This document shows positions 25,654 through 32,603 of a stretch of 64,000 nucleotides of DNA, piece after piece. Each line of letters starts with the position of its first letter. Position 1 is the first letter of the stretch. Below the pieces are notes generated by a model. That model was given only the letters and a program-made list of their open reading frames with translations. It searched no databases and was not told the DNA's origin. The position numbers and the translations under genes are program-made. The stretch is from Clostridia bacterium (GTDB lineage: Bacteria > Bacillota > Clostridia > Oscillospirales > Acutalibacteraceae), in the NCBI GenBank assembly GCA_017468425.1, contig JAFUIO010000021.1:1-64000 (forward strand). Reading direction: 5' to 3'.

Positions 25654-26562
25654 TCAATATCTCAAAGGAACTTTTGAGTTATATATTTGAGCATCAAGGC
25701 CTTTAGCTCCTAATAATTCTGTTAAACTTCGTTTAACGAAGTCTGTTCTGTGAGTTGGTGAAATTCCGACCTCAACAACATCTCGCAAATCAATTGATTG
25801 AGTAATATACGGAATAAATGCACCATTCATTTCTCTAAATAGTCTTTGCTGTGTTGAATTTGAACCAAGTCTAACAACTGCAATTCTATACTCATTTTCA
25901 TGTTCAAACAGAGGATTTTTCATAAAAATAGAATAGCGGACTATATTATCTTCTAATTTGCTATATAAGTACTCACGCTGATATGTATGCTTGAGTTTTA
26001 AGTACAGTTGCCAATAGTCTTCATATAATTCACGCAATAATTCTTTTTGTTTATCTTGATTATAGATTACTTTTCCAAAAAGCAATGTTTCATCTGAATC
26101 CTGTCTAAATAGATACTGTATGGCATTCTCCTTCAAACCAATAGAATAACCAATGTTATTTGCGTTTTTTGTATAATAACTCCATAAATTCAGATTATCT
26201 CTATCAAGTGACATTGATAAGATATATCTCGTTTCTTTTATTCGATTAGCTGTCTGTCGAGGGTGTGAAAATGAACTTGTATGATAATAGGAAAACATAC
26301 CTGTATTAAAGCGAAATCGGCCTTCTTTGCTATGGTTATCAAGGTAAGGAATAGTATCATGAAACAACCCTGCAAAATAATCACTTTCAGAAGAATCGTT
26401 CAAAAAATCGCTATCTGAAAGCCAAAGCGTAGAACTATTAAAAATTCCCAACAGCCCCGCAGGAGACGTGTAGTGATATAGTATAGCATCGGAATCACAC
26501 TTCTCAATTTTTGAACAATGCTTTTCATATATTTCATTAATTGGTATTTGCCAATCAAGCAT
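25654..26562 (-). CDS. DUF2971 domain protein
   Basis: 302 aa. DUF2971 proteins have no established function but are frequent in mobile and defence-associated DNA. The hallmarks are visible: YHYTSPAGLLGIFNSSTLWL near residue 28, SDSDFLNDSSES near 50, SMSLDRDNLNLWSYYTKN near 133 (the CFS-like and W-x-x-Y parts) and ENEYRIAVVRLG near 220. The W/Y-rich pattern resembles that of ADP-ribosyl or similar small-ligand folds, which is speculation. GAGAGGAG precedes the ATG with a TTTTAATT spacer. Confidence 0.85.
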   Translation of the reverse strand: MLDWQIPINEIYEKHCSKIEKCDSDAILYHYTSPAGLLGIFNSSTLWLSDSDFLNDSSESDYFAGLFHDTIPYLDNHSKEGRFRFNTGMFSYYHTSSFSHPRQTANRIKETRYILSMSLDRDNLNLWSYYTKNANNIGYSIGLKENAIQYLFRQDSDETLLFGKVIYNQDKQKELLRELYEDYWQLYLKLKHTYQREYLYSKLEDNIVRYSIFMKNPLFEHENEYRIAVVRLGSNSTQQRLFREMNGAFIPYITQSIDLRDVVEVGISPTHRTDFVKRSLTELLGAKGLDAQIYNSKVPLRY

Positions 26563-26622
26563 AATTAAAACTCCTCTCAGGCATTTTTTCTTTTATTGCT
26601 TGGTATTAATTTAGCAAAAAGT

Positions 26623-26967
26623 CTATCTCCGTATCAAAACACCTTTCATAAACTGTGTTTCATTATGCGTTTCGTACACTATTTTCATTTCTTCTTCTGT
26701 GCATCCGATTAGTATTTTTATTTCTGAATCTTTCTTCATCAAATCAACGATGCACATTATTGCAACAACTTTTTTCTCGGTGCTTCCAACCCACACATCT
26801 ATCCCTGTACCATCCATAGAGGTTGTGTCCTTCAAATATCCATAATCAACTCGATAAATGAAGTTACGATACTTGGGGTGTGATGTTCCTTTTGGTCTAT
26901 CAATTATTATTTCTGAATTATTCACCAATTCATCTAAAGCGTTCCAAAATTCAATATCATATTTCAT
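26623..26967 (-). CDS. Small inorganic-pyrophosphatase-like protein
   Basis: 114 aa, much shorter than true family I pyrophosphatases (about 175 aa). It keeps the family's active-site style: IIIDRPKGTSHPKY, VDYGYLKDTTSMDGTGIDVW (Asp52 and Asp57 by position correspond to the metal-binding DxxxxD) and a later VDLMKKDSEIKIL with Asp75 and Asp80. It may hydrolyse pyrophosphate or a nucleotide-linked diphosphate. It lies between the DUF2971 gene and an acetyltransferase gene. AGAGGCG precedes the ATG. Confidence 0.75.
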   Translation of the reverse strand: MKYDIEFWNALDELVNNSEIIIDRPKGTSHPKYRNFIYRVDYGYLKDTTSMDGTGIDVWVGSTEKKVVAIMCIVDLMKKDSEIKILIGCTEEEMKIVYETHNETQFMKGVLIRR

Positions 26968-26993
26968 CTTATCGCCTCTTCACAAATACGAAT

Positions 26994-27545
26994 TTATCGT
27001 TCTGATTTTAACAATGCATAATAACAAGCATCGCAGATGCCCTGATTATTCCAATTAGAACTACGCAAAGTTCCTTCGTATTTCATGCCGCATTTTTTCA
27101 TTACTCCGCCAGAGTTAGGATTTCTTGGGTCGTGTCTTGATTCAATACGATTTACATCTACTATATCAAATAAAAAGTCCATAACTGCTTTAAGTGCTTC
27201 TGATGTTATTCCCTGATGCCACCAAGTCTTACCTATGCAATATCCGATATGCATCATAGAAACTTCTTCATTCATATGTACAACGGCAATATCACCAATA
27301 GGCTCATTACCGTTTTCTTTTAATACGATAGCCCAATGATAATAATTATCGTTAGAATATTCTTTTAACCATTCATTTATAATGCTTTGGCTTACTGCCT
27401 TACTGGAGTGTGTCTGCCACATTAAATATTTAGTGACCTCTGAATCTGATGCCCAATTTTTATACATTGCGGCAGCATCGTCAATCTCATATCTTCTTAA
27501 AATCAATCTGTATGTTTCTATCCTTGGTGTTCCGCAATGTTTCAT
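26994..27545 (-). CDS. RimJ/RimL-type GNAT acetyltransferase
   Basis: About 183 aa. The N-terminus IETYRLILRRYEIDDAAAMY and the motif GKTWWHQGITSEALKAVMDF (acetyl-CoA binding) are typical of the RimJ/RimL and related drug-acetylating branch; RIESRHDPRNPNSGGVMKKCGM completes the fold. The substrate is unknown. ATG 27545 was chosen because GGAGAGG lies 12 bases upstream and the family starts at this point; the reading frame is open further up to 27746 but would overlap the next gene by 120 bases and has no family similarity there. Confidence 0.85.
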   Translation of the reverse strand: MKHCGTPRIETYRLILRRYEIDDAAAMYKNWASDSEVTKYLMWQTHSSKAVSQSIINEWLKEYSNDNYYHWAIVLKENGNEPIGDIAVVHMNEEVSMMHIGYCIGKTWWHQGITSEALKAVMDFLFDIVDVNRIESRHDPRNPNSGGVMKKCGMKYEGTLRSSNWNNQGICDACYYALLKSER

Positions 27546-27624
27546 AATTCTGCTATTCCTCTCCATATTCTTTTTTGTCGAATTTATTATTCCATAATTA
27601 AATTTCTTTATTTTTCGATAATTT

Positions 27625-28143
27625 TTAAAAAATTCTTTTTTGTTTTTTATTAAAATGTTTGGATAATATATACTCTCCATCTTTATTTTGTGAAGAATTT
27701 CCATTATAAAAGTCATATCCAAGCTTTCTATAAAATTCAAGACCATAAACTGATGCAGGTATAATCAATTCGTCTGCACCAATTTCCTCAGCATATTCAT
27801 CAATTTTTTGTATAAGAGCTTTGCCAATACCTCGCTTTTGATATTCAAGATGTGTAAATACAGTAAGTATTATATATTTGTTTTCTGGATTTTCTGCCTG
27901 AACACCATACATACCATTTACATTATCTATACTTGCTGTCGCTAACACTTTATCCCCCTCAACTGCAACAAGGCACTTGATTCGTTTAGGAAAATTCTTC
28001 TTTATCTCTTCTTCTGTAAAATGTCTGGATATTCTATCAACTACTTCTTGTCCATGATCTTTTATAGTTATAGTATATAAATTGCTTAAAATAATTTCTG
28101 ACATTTCTTTTGCATATTTTTCTTCATACTCTTTTATTTCCAT
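27625..28143 (-). CDS. GNAT-family N-acetyltransferase
   Basis: 172 aa. Motif A is YQKRGIGKALIQKIDEYAEE (about 108-127), preceded by the beta-strand ENKYIILTVFTHLE; the C-terminal VYGLEFYRKLGYDF is motif B. The layout is that of phosphinothricin/PhnO-like or YjaB-like acetyltransferases; the substrate cannot be named. ATG 28143 follows AGGTGA at seven bases; an in-frame GTG at 28152 is inside that ribosome binding site. The C-terminal KKQKRIF tail is basic. It is separated from the upstream cupin gene by about 120 bases that hold a gene remnant. Confidence 0.85.
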   Translation of the reverse strand: MEIKEYEEKYAKEMSEIILSNLYTITIKDHGQEVVDRISRHFTEEEIKKNFPKRIKCLVAVEGDKVLATASIDNVNGMYGVQAENPENKYIILTVFTHLEYQKRGIGKALIQKIDEYAEEIGADELIIPASVYGLEFYRKLGYDFYNGNSSQNKDGEYILSKHFNKKQKRIF

Positions 28144-28148
28144 AAATG

Positions 28149-28220
28149 TCACCTCAACAATTTATTCAATCGAATTATACCATACTTATTGGTTAAGATT
28201 ACTTTTTCTGATTCAGCCAT
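28149..28220 (-). pseudogene. Possible remnant of a NUDIX hydrolase gene start
   Basis: GAGGTTTTAATTATG begins a 23-codon frame whose first residues, AESEKVILTN, resemble the N-terminus of clostridial 8-oxo-dGTP diphosphatases of the NUDIX family. The similarity ends there and the frame closes just before the acetyltransferase start. It looks like the 5' end of a deleted gene, with its ribosome binding site kept. The match is short and from memory, so it is tentative. Confidence 0.3.
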
Positions 28221-28262
28221 AATTAAAACCTCGTCAAATCAACAATTGTATTTGTATCAGTA

Positions 28263-28631
28263 TTAGTTGCTTTTATCTTTGTAGGCATATCCAAAATCTA
28301 TCGGTGGCGAAGTAACAGAAATATACACAAATTCAGTTTCACCATTATTCAATAAACCATGAATATCATTATCAGCAAATCTGACAACATCACCTGCGGT
28401 GAAAATCATTTCTTTTTCGTCGGCAAGAAGTAATTTGCCCGTTCCCTGAATAGCATACCAAATCTGTTCTGAAGAATCGTGTTTGTGTCTTGGCTGAATT
28501 GCACCGACTTCAAGATGAACTTCCGTTATTATAACTCTTTCACTTTCTGAATTTTCAGGATTTATTAGTTGTTTTGAAACAACACCGGGGTTTGAAAGTT
28601 CTTTTATGTTTTCATGATTTATAAATTCCAT
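28263..28631 (-). CDS. Cupin-domain protein
   Basis: 122 aa, one cupin beta-barrel. The two cupin motifs are visible: GAIQPRHKHDSSEQIWYAIQG (quoted core PRHKHDSSEQ, with His-x-His and Glu ligands) near residue 47 and FTAGDVVRFADNDIHGLLN near 80. Small single-cupin proteins bind one metal and act as isomerases, dioxygenases or sensors; none of these can be chosen. The gene starts 13 bases inside the end of the NUDIX gene, so the two are translationally coupled. Confidence 0.85.
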   Translation of the reverse strand: MEFINHENIKELSNPGVVSKQLINPENSESERVIITEVHLEVGAIQPRHKHDSSEQIWYAIQGTGKLLLADEKEMIFTAGDVVRFADNDIHGLLNNGETEFVYISVTSPPIDFGYAYKDKSN

Positions 28632-29059
28632 TTCACAACCTCACTCCATACTTGCTCCAATGCCCAATTCTGCATTTCGGCAAACATCTTACCTTTTATA
28701 TCATCATATTTAACCCACTTTAAAATATGGTCTGTTTCTATCGGCTCGGAAACTTTTTCTTTGAGTTCGCCAATATAATAACTCTGAACAGGATGAAAAT
28801 ATCCTAGTTCAGGATGTGTGGTATAGGTTTCAGCAGAACATATTTTTTCTTTTATTACAGCAGTATAGCCGGTTTCTTCAATACATTCTCTTTTTATGCA
28901 ATCCTCGTGGCTTTCGTTTTTATCTAAACCGCCGCCAAGCAAAAAGTAACCTTTATCAGTTTTTATTACACCTATTTTATTGCTATGAACAGGGATTAAA
29001 TATGCACCTTCTCTATCTGCATATTCAGTTTTTTCTTTAACGCCAAATACTTTATGCAT
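28619..29059 (-). CDS. NUDIX hydrolase
   Basis: 146 aa. NUDIX enzymes cleave nucleoside diphosphates linked to another group, for example oxidised dGTP, nucleotide sugars or capped RNA. The Nudix box is complete: GGGLDKNESHEDCIKREC followed directly by IEETGY (residues about 42-65), with the REC-x-EE-x-G core that binds magnesium. The substrate is unknown. It is the first gene of the cargo block and starts close to the control region at 29.1-30.1 kb; its end overlaps the cupin gene. Confidence 0.88.
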   Translation of the reverse strand: MHKVFGVKEKTEYADREGAYLIPVHSNKIGVIKTDKGYFLLGGGLDKNESHEDCIKRECIEETGYTAVIKEKICSAETYTTHPELGYFHPVQSYYIGELKEKVSEPIETDHILKWVKYDDIKGKMFAEMQNWALEQVWSEVVKWNL

Positions 29060-29185
29060 ATTTTCACCCCCATAATTCTAATAAGCACATTATATCACAC
29101 CAGCACCACAAAATTCAATCCGTTTACATTCACTTGTTATTTCAAAACTTTTTCTTCAACACGACACTTTTTTGAAGAAACCATA

Positions 29186-29214
29186 TTGACAATCATACAT
29201 TTGTTCTATATAAT
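29186..29214 (+). promoter_or_regulatory. Consensus promoter P1 upstream of the mobilization region
   Basis: A perfect TTGACA (29186-29191), a 17-base spacer and a perfect TATAAT (29209-29214). It drives plus-strand transcription into the hairpin at 29279-29336. It is among the best promoter matches in the window. Confidence 0.85.
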
Positions 29215-29278
29215 GATGTCACAAATTAAATATTAACTTTGTAGCGCGTAAGCGGAGCAATTTATATTGACTACCCAA

Positions 29279-29336
29279 GCACCGTATGAAGATAAGAACA
29301 GAGGCAATCTGTACTTATTTCTGCGGTGTTTTTTTG
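29279..29336 (+). terminator. Terminator-like hairpin (possible attenuator) downstream of P1
   Basis: CACCG, ATAAG and ACAGA pair with TCTGT, CTTAT and CGGTG around a GGCAA loop, and the stem is followed by seven T. It comes about 60 bases after the expected P1 start. Together with the overlapping short reading frame it resembles a transcription attenuator such as those before ribosomal-protection tetracycline resistance genes, but no resistance gene follows. It may simply end a short RNA. Confidence 0.7.
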
Positions 29337-29363
29337 TTTCCTTTTCGTGATACCGACTCTTAA
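29286..29363 (+). CDS. Possible 25-aa leader peptide
   Basis: ATG 29286 to TAA 29361-29363, 25 residues beginning MKIRTEAICTYF. It spans the whole terminator-like hairpin, so translation of it would disturb the stem. There is no good ribosome binding site (ACCCAAGCACCGT precedes it), so expression is uncertain. Confidence 0.3.
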   Translation: MKIRTEAICTYFCGVFLFPFRDTDS

Positions 29364-29538
29364 AGTCCTTTCCTCTGTTCATCGGAGGTGAGGACTATTT
29401 TGTTTTTTGCACCTTGAAAATTTAATGACCGTCTGAAAGTGATACGACTTTGCGATGATATGAGCAAGGCAACGCTGCGGTGAGATTCCGGGGCAGGAAC
29501 TATTTCAGGTGAAACGGCAAGAAATTTGTAGAAAATTA

Positions 29539-29567
29539 TTGACAAAAGAACAAATGTTCTTTATAAT
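29539..29567 (+). promoter_or_regulatory. Promoter P2 with a LexA-type operator in its spacer
   Basis: Perfect TTGACA (29539-29544), 17-base spacer and perfect TATAAT (29562-29567). The spacer is filled by AAAGAACAAATGTTCTTT (29545-29562), two 8-bp perfect arms around AA. Its core GAACAAATGTTC fits the Gram-positive LexA/DinR box GAACNNNNGTTC, including the RNRY centre. Repressor bound here would block RNA polymerase, so the promoter should fire during DNA damage (inference). Confidence 0.8.
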
Positions 29568-29573
29568 AGTATA

Positions 29574-29777
29574 TTGGTAAATAATGTATTTGCCCTACAA
29601 CTGAATATAATCTGAAACACATATTATCTGACCGAAAAAAGTATAGTCCGATACTCGGTTGGTAACATACGGACAATCAGTGCTTAAATTTTAAGCCGTT
29701 ACATAGTTTCAGTGCAAACTGTGCGAGAGGATGAAATGTCTTCCCGCTATTTGTGCTGTCTATGTGACGGCTTTTTT
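29574..29777 (+). ncRNA. Candidate structured RNA, about 200 nt, from promoter P2
   Basis: It starts at the expected P2 start site and ends at a terminator where AAGCCGTTACATAG (29693-29706) pairs with CTATGTGACGGCTT and six T follow. Inside, ACCGA/TCGGT and GTAT/ATAC form a hairpin (29631-29659) whose loop GTCCG (29646-29650) is complementary to CGGAC (29670-29674), a predicted pseudoknot closed by CTGA/TCAG (29628-29631, 29677-29680). GCTTAA/TTAAGC (29682-29696) competes with the terminator arm. No protein frame fits. Size, host and mobile location recall the raiA/ARRPOF RNA classes, which I cannot confirm. Confidence 0.6.
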
Positions 29778-29929
29778 GTTTTCTAAAAAGTATTTCTGAA
29801 AATCAGGAACAATTTTATGTGGCTTATTCCCATTACTTGTAGATGCAATTTCTTTATATAATAACTGCCCCCACCAAAGCGTCTTGGTATAAAGGATACT
29901 ACAGCCACCCTTACATAGCGAAGCTTGTC

Positions 29930-29987
29930 TGCGGTATATACCGCAACTAAAGTTTATCGCTCCCTTGAAAAGCGAGAAATTTTAGTT
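29930..29987. repeat. Palindrome and adjacent hairpin before the relaxase gene
   Basis: TGCGGTATATACCGCA (29930-29945) is a perfect 16-bp palindrome. It is followed at once by an 18-bp stem, 29945-29962 with 29970-29987, matching at 16 positions. Such sites upstream of a relaxase gene may bind the ParB-like protein, the relaxase or a repressor. Confidence 0.55.
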
Positions 29988-30034
29988 TATGAGCCTCGCA
30001 GAGCCCACTGACATCTTTGCAGACCTAACGGGCT

Positions 30035-30072
30035 GAAAGTGTCATAGTGGGTTACGCACTTTCGAAGAAAGT
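30035..30072 (+). other. Candidate origin of transfer (oriT)
   Basis: GAAAGTG (30035-30041) pairs with CACTTTC (30057-30063), which also pairs with GAAAGT (30067-30072); between them lies TAGTGGGTTACGCACT. Nested inverted repeats some 50 bases upstream of a MobV relaxase gene are where its oriT is expected. The nick site cannot be read from sequence. Confidence 0.55.
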
Positions 30073-30116
30073 CAGCGGAACAAATAAAGCAGTAATGCAG
30101 AAAGGAGGTAAAACCA

Positions 30117-31316
30117 ATGTCAAAGAAAAATTATAGTGTAGCAAGAGTTGTCACTCATACACAAAGCACAATCGGTAAATGTGAAAGGCACAACGAAAGA
30201 AAGAATGAATCTTATGCCAATATGAATGTTGATACGGCTCGGTGTAATATGAACGTTCATTTCAGGGATTGTGGTGAACTGACCTACAATGAACAATTGA
30301 ATAAGCTCATATCCGAAAAGAGAGTATGTATGCGTGGTCTGAAAGCTGATGCCAAAGTATTTGATGAAATGATATTTGATGTCAACACAGACTACTTTGA
30401 AACACATGGCGGTTATGAATATGCCAAAGAGTTTTATGCAGAAGCATACAGGTTTGCAGTAGCCTTGTATGGTGAACAGAATATCATCTCTGCCGTAATG
30501 CACGCTGATGAACTGAATGTCGCTCTCACAGAACAGTACGGAAAACCTGTGTATCACTATCATATGCACCTTGTAGCTCTGCCTGTTGTCGAAAAGCAAA
30601 TACTATGGACAAAACGGTGTAAAGATAAATCTCTTATAGGTACTGTGAAAGAAACAGTTAATCAGATAAGCCATTCAAAGAAATGGAAATCACCTCAGGC
30701 GGTAGATGAAAACGGTAATGTCATATTTAACGAAAAAGGCAAACCAGTGCTGATTCCGTCTTACAGTATTCTGCAGGATGATTTCTTCAATCATATGCAA
30801 AGAGCCGGTTTCAATGATTTCATCCGTGGTGAAAAAGGCAGTACGGCTGAACACTTGTCTTGTCTGCAATATGAAATTCAACAGGATAAGAAACGCCTTG
30901 AAAAAATCAAGGAACGATTACAGACAGAAGAAATCAGATATGATGAAATACAGACTGTGCATAAAACCTTCCACGAGATTGACGGTATGGGTAAGAAAAC
31001 ACTTACAGGCAAAGTCACAATTTCAAGTGAAGATTTCAATGACCTGAGCAATATGGCAAAACAATCTGTTGCAGCAAGAAGGAAGATTTTTGACCTTGAG
31101 GGTGAAAATGAAAGGCTCCGAAAAAGAAATTGGGAGTTGCAAAGCAGTATAAACAGACTAAGCAAAAAACTTAGTGAGCTTGAACAAATCTGTGCACCGT
31201 ATCTTGAGGCATTGAGACTGATACCAGAAAAAGTAAAAACATTTATCTCGGATGTGCTGAAAACTGTCCGAAAAGAGAAAACCAATAAAAGTATTGATAT
31301 TAAAAAAGAGAGGTAA
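30117..31316 (+). CDS. MobV/Pre-family relaxase
   Basis: 399 aa. Mob/Pre relaxases nick one strand at oriT and pilot it during conjugative mobilization by a helper element. The N-terminal catalytic half has HNERKNESYAN (motif I, residues 25-35), HADE (129-132) and HYHMH (147-151), the metal-binding His set of the MobV family. The C-terminal half is a long coiled coil (about 245-385; for example EGENERLRKRNWELQSSINR). AAAGGAGG precedes the ATG. It corresponds in role to TnpZ of Tn4451. The element has no own type IV secretion genes, so it is mobilizable, not self-transmissible. Confidence 0.92.
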   Translation: MSKKNYSVARVVTHTQSTIGKCERHNERKNESYANMNVDTARCNMNVHFRDCGELTYNEQLNKLISEKRVCMRGLKADAKVFDEMIFDVNTDYFETHGGYEYAKEFYAEAYRFAVALYGEQNIISAVMHADELNVALTEQYGKPVYHYHMHLVALPVVEKQILWTKRCKDKSLIGTVKETVNQISHSKKWKSPQAVDENGNVIFNEKGKPVLIPSYSILQDDFFNHMQRAGFNDFIRGEKGSTAEHLSCLQYEIQQDKKRLEKIKERLQTEEIRYDEIQTVHKTFHEIDGMGKKTLTGKVTISSEDFNDLSNMAKQSVAARRKIFDLEGENERLRKRNWELQSSINRLSKKLSELEQICAPYLEALRLIPEKVKTFISDVLKTVRKEKTNKSIDIKKER

Positions 31317-31320
31317 TTAA

Positions 31321-32238
31321 ATGAATAAAGAAGATAATTTTATTAACACTCTGTTTGAACAAACAGAAGAAACCAAATCCGCAGTTACAGAAATCGTAAA
31401 TATGCCTGTGAGTAGTATAGTGCCGAATTTCAAAAATCCGTACAAGTGCCGTGAGGAAGATATGAAGCCGTTGGTGGATAGTATCCGTGAAAACGGTATT
31501 ATCCAACCACTTATGGTGCGAAAGGACGATAAGGCGGATGTGTTTGAAATAGTATCAGGTCACAGAAGATACCTTGCAGCGACAAGGCTTGAAATATCTG
31601 AGGTACCCGTTGTTGTGTTGGACATAAGCAAAGAGGAAGCAGACATTATCCTTGTTGACAGTAATCTGCACCGAGAGCATATTCTTCCATCGGAAAAAGC
31701 CTTTGCATACAAGATGAAAATGGATGCACTTAAAAAGCAGGGAAAACGAACGGATTTAACTTCGGACCCAGCGGGTCCAAAGTTGAACTCTGCAGAAAAA
31801 ATCTCACAGGACAGCGAAGACAGTGCAACCCAAATCAAAAGGTATATCCGTCTGACTAATCTTGAAAAATCGATTCTTAACCTTGTGGATGAAGGCAGAA
31901 TCGCAATGAGGCCTGCGGTTGAAATATCATATCTTACTCCCGAAGAACAGATGATGATTTTTGAAACCTATGAGAGTGATGAGGTCACACCTTCACTCGC
32001 ACAGGCACAGAAATTGCGAAAGCTCTCGGAGCAAAACCAGCTTAATGCTGATACGGTGTTAGCAATTATGACAGCACCTAAACCTAATCAGGCAGAGGCT
32101 ATTAAAATACCTGAAGAACGCATTAACAAGTTCTTCGGTAAAAATTACACTAAGCAACAGAAAGAAGAGCATATCTTAAAAGCCTTGGAATATTATCACA
32201 AATATCTTCAGCGACAGAGAAATAGGGATGCGAGGTGA
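31321..32238 (+). CDS. ParB/RepB/Spo0J-family protein
   Basis: 305 aa. The ParB N-domain carries NPYKCREEDMKPLVDSIREN, then FEIVSGHRRYLAATRLE, which includes the GHRR arginine patch that binds CTP in ParB proteins, and LVDSNLHREHILPSEKAFAY. A helix-turn-helix follows (QIKRYIRLTNLEKSIL, about 175-195). The ParA partner is absent. In mobilizable elements such proteins may stabilise the circular form or regulate the element. It starts five bases after the relaxase gene and is followed by an overlapping small gene, so the three form one operon. Confidence 0.88.
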   Translation: MNKEDNFINTLFEQTEETKSAVTEIVNMPVSSIVPNFKNPYKCREEDMKPLVDSIRENGIIQPLMVRKDDKADVFEIVSGHRRYLAATRLEISEVPVVVLDISKEEADIILVDSNLHREHILPSEKAFAYKMKMDALKKQGKRTDLTSDPAGPKLNSAEKISQDSEDSATQIKRYIRLTNLEKSILNLVDEGRIAMRPAVEISYLTPEEQMMIFETYESDEVTPSLAQAQKLRKLSEQNQLNADTVLAIMTAPKPNQAEAIKIPEERINKFFGKNYTKQQKEEHILKALEYYHKYLQRQRNRDAR

Positions 32239-32243
32239 TGCGG

Positions 32244-32516
32244 ATGAAGAAACTTTCAATAGCCCCTAAGATCGTTTCAAGAAAAGGTTCAGGTAGAGTA
32301 AATAATGATGTCCCCGTAGATTTCATGGAGTATGTAATTCCAAAGCCTGACGAAATAACGGAGACGGAAACGTTGCACATCGTTCCCGATGAAATTAAAG
32401 TTTCCGAACAGATACACGGTATTGTTTATGATGTGACGGGTGTATTTGATGGTAAGTTAAATAAGTCGTTGTTACAGCAGTTTAAAGAAATTATACTGTC
32501 GGAGCAGTTCCCATAA
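32244..32516 (+). CDS. Small conserved-context protein of unknown function
   Basis: About 90 aa. A basic start (KKLSIAPKIVSRKGSGRVNN) leads to an acidic middle rich in E and V and a helical end, LLQQFKEIILSEQF. I do not recognise a domain. GAGGTG at the end of the ParB-like gene serves as ribosome binding site; ATG 32244 gives six bases of spacing, while ATG 32238 would have none. Its place between the ParB-like gene and the recombinase suggests an accessory role in transfer or excision. Confidence 0.65.
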   Translation: MKKLSIAPKIVSRKGSGRVNNDVPVDFMEYVIPKPDEITETETLHIVPDEIKVSEQIHGIVYDVTGVFDGKLNKSLLQQFKEIILSEQFP

Positions 32517-32539
32517 AACCACACATTTGAAAAATGGCA

Positions 32540-32581
32540 GTCGGGCATTGTAAAATGGAAATACCTAATGCAATGCTCGGC
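32540..32581 (+). promoter_or_regulatory. Hairpin directly before the recombinase ribosome binding site
   Basis: GTCGGGCATTG (32540-32550) can pair as RNA with CAATGCTCGGC (32571-32581) over all 11 positions, two of them G-U. The stem ends four bases before GGAAAGGAG. It could act as a terminator-less pause or control translation of the recombinase. Confidence 0.5.
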
Positions 32582-32603
32582 TTCCGGAAAGGAGATTTTA
32601 ATT

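Noticed and set aside
27546..27746. N-terminal extension of the acetyltransferase at 26994
   Set aside because: Lys/Ile-rich, no family match, overlaps the neighbouring acetyltransferase gene; ATG 27545 has GGAGAGG upstream.
29360..29545. 61-codon minus-strand frame between the two promoters of the mobile element
   Set aside because: No ribosome binding site, no recognisable domain, and it overlaps the P2 promoter; kept only as unexplained sequence.
32568..32603. Upstream ATG for the recombinase
   Set aside because: It lies inside the hairpin and ribosome binding site region; ATG 32604 has the correct spacing to GGAAAGGAG and begins the family sequence.
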